The notes below the pieces were generated by a model. The model was given only the letters and a program-made list of their open reading frames with translations, was not told where the DNA came from and did not search any database. A DNA stretch of 5,641 nucleotides from Candidatus Saccharimonadia bacterium (GTDB taxonomy: Bacteria; Patescibacteriota; Saccharimonadia; Saccharimonadales; 2-12-FULL-41-12). The stretch lies in contig JALQXV010000101.1 in NCBI GenBank assembly GCA_023263015.1, positions 1 to 5,641 of the forward strand, read 5' to 3'. Position 1 is the first letter of the stretch; each line of letters begins with the position of its first letter. Shown here in pieces: positions 5,520-5,641 of this stretch. The position numbers and the translations under genes are program-made.

Positions 5520-5641
5520 CCTTCGCAATATCATCAGGAAGTGTAAGGCACGTAGAATCGGCCTTGTAGGCCACCTTGGCAATACAGTTTAATTTCATTT
5601 CCCTGCTGATGTTAGTTGATTCTTACTTTTCATGGATCATG
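5495..5641. other. Intergenic end region, no convincing gene
   Basis: These 147 bases hold no long reading frame. On the + strand a 14-codon frame starts at ATG 5502. On the - strand a 33-codon frame runs from 5598 to 5497 with no recognisable motif. Two overlapping, mutually exclusive small hairpins are possible: GGCCT/AGGCC at 5560-5572 and GCCA/TGGC at 5570-5580. Neither is followed by a T-tract. The last three bases (5639-5641) are an ATG, preceded at nine bases by TACTTT (5624-5629), a 3-of-6 match to TATAAT. They could be the start of a next gene beyond the window, but that is weak. Confidence 0.35.

Noticed and set aside
5560..5580. GGCC-rich hairpins as a terminator or structured RNA
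   Set aside because: There are two short, mutually exclusive stems of 4-5 bp and no T-tract on either side, with no further pairing to suggest a riboswitch or ncRNA.
5497..5598. 33-codon frame on the - strand with three cysteines (begins MKLNCIAK)
   Set aside because: It has no recognisable motif, only a weak AGGGA-like sequence upstream and no TATAAT at N9. An open frame of this length is expected by chance, though a small gene cannot be excluded.
1..5641. Search by eye for tRNA, rRNA, CRISPR repeats, insertion sequences or recoded stops
   Set aside because: No repeated spacer-like units, cloverleaf candidates or transposase motifs were seen. TGA behaves as a stop, so nothing supports a mobile element or an alternative code here.

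Overview
The window most likely comes from a Patescibacteria (CPR) genome, and Candidatus Saccharibacteria is my best guess. This is inference from the style of the proteins, the very compact one-strand layout, the near absence of Shine-Dalgarno sequences and the moderate GC content; no marker gene settles it. The genetic code looks standard for TGA: it is used as a stop (4471-4473) and does not occur inside any real reading frame. That argues against the SR1/Gracilibacteria code, in which TGA means glycine.

Everything recognisable is on the + strand. Positions 2-280 are the C-terminal end of an FtsH-type membrane metalloprotease. After a short gap comes a 14-helix MurJ/MviN-family flippase (346-1941), then LepA/EF4 (1975-3756). 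LepA is followed with no gap by a guanylate-kinase-fold protein (3757-4473), which overlaps by 4 nt a 90-residue two-helix membrane protein (4470-4742). A second, more canonical guanylate kinase paralog follows under its own promoter (4775-5494). The last 147 bases hold no convincing gene.

Transcription appears to start at three places: just before murJ, lepA and the second kinase. Each site is a perfect TATAAT followed by exactly nine bases and then an in-frame ATG or GTG. This predicts leaderless or nearly leaderless mRNAs (about 0-3 nt of 5' UTR). It also moves two start codons downstream: murJ to GTG 346, not ATG 337, and the second kinase to ATG 4775, not ATG 4757. lepA, the first kinase-like gene and the membrane gene look like one transcription unit, with coupled junctions TAA|ATG and ATGA.

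Two protein-level observations deserve most attention. First, the two kinase-fold proteins share matching N- and C-terminal extensions and a GKDT P-loop, so they are tandem paralogs, but the first has lost most GMP-binding residues while keeping its P-loop. Second, the MurJ-like protein aligns well with E. coli MurJ, yet three of the four cavity arginines reported as essential there (R18, R52, R270) fall on hydrophobic residues. Together the genes cover membrane proteostasis, envelope precursor export, translation and nucleotide metabolism. The degenerate kinase and small membrane protein coupled to LepA are the least explained part.
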